Below are positions 13,186 through 13,868 of a stretch of DNA of 13,868 bases, piece by piece. Under the pieces are notes generated by a model. That model searched no databases. It worked only from the letters and a program-made list of their open reading frames with translations, and was not told the DNA's origin. Source of the DNA: Blastocatellia bacterium (GTDB lineage Bacteria; Acidobacteriota; Blastocatellia; Chloracidobacteriales; JADJPF01); NCBI GenBank assembly GCA_023265235.1, contig JAHFUF010000053.1, positions 1-13,868 of the forward strand, read 5' to 3'. The translations under genes and the position numbers were made by a program. How positions within the stretch are numbered: the stretch's first letter is position 1; each line of letters starts with the position of its first letter.

Positions 13186-13213
13186 TTTCATACTAAAATA
13201 AACTCTAACCATT

Positions 13214-13660
13214 ATGTATATTAAAACCATTCTTAAATCTTTTGGTAGATTTATCTCTACCTTACTACTAGGTACAATAATTAGTTTAATGGCTTCATCA
13301 CTTTTAGACATTCATTACTTTTTTGTTCGCTTAAAATACACATCTGGTCTAGATAGTTTGCAAAAATGGCTAATTGGTGGAGTTATAGCTGGGATTTCAT
13401 TTGGAATTGTCTCTAGTACAATGAAATTAAAACGTAGTTTGCAGCCTAAAAATTTCCAGTTGTTTGTTTTAGTATTTTTAAGGTTTTTAATTACCGCCGC
13501 AAGCACTACTACTATTGTACTAGCAGTGTGGAATTACTATAAATTCGATTATTTTCGGCTAAAAGACGCTGGGCCAATGGCTTTAACTGTAGGAGTAATT
13601 TTAGGGTTGTGGGATTTATCAAGTCACATTTCTAGCCATATCGACAAAAAGCCTAACTAA
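13214..13660 (+). CDS. Small multi-pass membrane protein (148 aa), function unknown
   Basis: Four hydrophobic segments are visible, at about 12-32, 51-68, 82-107 and 119-138, so this is an inner-membrane protein. The loops are short, with a basic stretch (MKLKRSLQPK) between helices 2 and 3 and a basic C-terminal tail (IDKKPN). By the positive-inside rule, the KLKRS loop and both termini would be cytoplasmic. There are no cysteines and no catalytic motif I recognise. No clear ribosome binding site precedes the ATG at 13214. It lies 73 nt downstream of the 121-residue hypothetical gene on the same strand and may share its transcript. A strong terminator follows at 13698. Confidence 0.68.
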   Translation: MYIKTILKSFGRFISTLLLGTIISLMASSLLDIHYFFVRLKYTSGLDSLQKWLIGGVIAGISFGIVSSTMKLKRSLQPKNFQLFVLVFLRFLITAASTTTIVLAVWNYYKFDYFRLKDAGPMALTVGVILGLWDLSSHISSHIDKKPN

Positions 13661-13697
13661 AAATAGCTAGGGGGGGTCTTAAAATTTAAGCCATAAA

Positions 13698-13734
13698 AAA
13701 TAGCAACGAACATATTGAAGATTCGTTGCTATTT
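13698..13734. terminator. Strong bidirectional intrinsic terminator
   Basis: AAATAGCAACGAA (13698-13710) pairs perfectly with TTCGTTGCTATTT (13722-13734), a 13-bp stem with an 11-base loop. The minus strand continues as a run of T residues and the plus strand as CTTT. It lies between two convergent genes and can serve both. Confidence 0.85.
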
Positions 13735-13755
13735 CTTTAAGCCTATTAAAACCGT

Positions 13756-13868
13756 TTAGTTAATAGTGTCATCTGGAGTAACACTACCATCTTCTTGAAT
13801 TTTAACTTGTCCTACAGTTATTTTACGCTCCATAAAAGGAGAGCCATCTAAAAATGTTTGTACAACAT
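13756..13868 (-). CDS. C-terminal end of an unrecognised protein (runs off window)
   Basis: The last 37 codons of a minus-strand frame are visible (VVQTFLDGSPFMERKITVGQ and onward, ending EDGSVTPDDTIN), closing with TAA at 13756-13758. The frame is open to the window edge and is followed after 21 bases by the bidirectional terminator, as expected for a real gene end. The fragment is polar and looks like the end of a soluble or surface domain, with strand-forming FMERKITVGQVKI. It is too short to name a family. Confidence 0.6.
   Translation of the reverse strand, partial: VVQTFLDGSPFMERKITVGQVKIQEDGSVTPDDTIN

Noticed and set aside
13670..13676. Run of seven G in otherwise A/T-rich DNA
   Set aside because: It is unusual but non-coding and isolated; a homopolymer of this size gives no supportable function and could be a sequencing artefact.
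1..13868. CRISPR arrays, tRNA genes, rRNA genes, prophage or integrase genes
   Set aside because: None seen: no regularly spaced repeats of CRISPR size, no tRNA-like T-arm sequences in a cloverleaf context, and no phage or recombinase reading frames.

Overview
The window is A/T-rich bacterial chromosome (my impression is under 40% G+C; not computed). Most genes have a Shine-Dalgarno-type ribosome binding site (AGGAG or GGAG). The gene set is an AmmeMemoRadiSam enzyme, a gnd-zwf-opcA-pgl cluster, a PduO-type adenosyltransferase and EgtB. This would suit a low-GC Acidobacteriota (Blastocatellia-like) genome or a similar environmental lineage. That assignment is an impression, not a demonstration; there is no rRNA or tRNA gene here to anchor it.

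Layout. At the left edge, on the minus strand, lies the start of an OsmC-family gene (1-266). Next is amrS (316-2802, minus), a radical SAM enzyme. A 445-residue intein with a LAGLIDADG homing endonuclease (1129-2463) interrupts it immediately before the third cysteine of the CX3CX2C iron-sulfur motif. A 771-base gap follows (2803-3573). It holds an amrS promoter candidate, an A/purine-rich tract with a 14-bp tandem repeat, a perfect hairpin, and a structured stretch that looks like the right end or omega-RNA of a decayed IS200/IS605 TnpB element. From 3574 to 8806, all on the minus strand, is a complete oxidative pentose-phosphate cluster transcribed gnd, zwf, opcA, pgl, with large hairpins between some cistrons.

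From 9010 to 9922 a small unknown gene is followed 13 nt later by a cob(I)alamin adenosyltransferase. The divergent region 9923-10237 carries promoters for both sides, a free-standing hairpin and three exact-spaced 11-bp direct repeats. It leads into a 65-residue zinc-ribbon protein (plus strand) and then egtB (ergothioneine synthesis). A YkgJ-type cysteine-cluster gene converges on egtB, with one base between their stop codons. The right end holds two unrecognised plus-strand genes, one of them a four-helix membrane protein, a strong bidirectional terminator, and the 3' end of a minus-strand gene that runs off the window.

How the genes fit together. The four-gene cluster encodes all enzymatic steps from glucose-6-phosphate to ribulose-5-phosphate plus the G6PDH effector OpcA, and so supplies NADPH. 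OsmC and EgtB are thiol or peroxide defence functions that fit a reducing-power theme, though no shared control is visible. The most notable item is the intein: active AmrS cannot assemble its cluster until protein splicing joins the last cluster cysteine to the other two.
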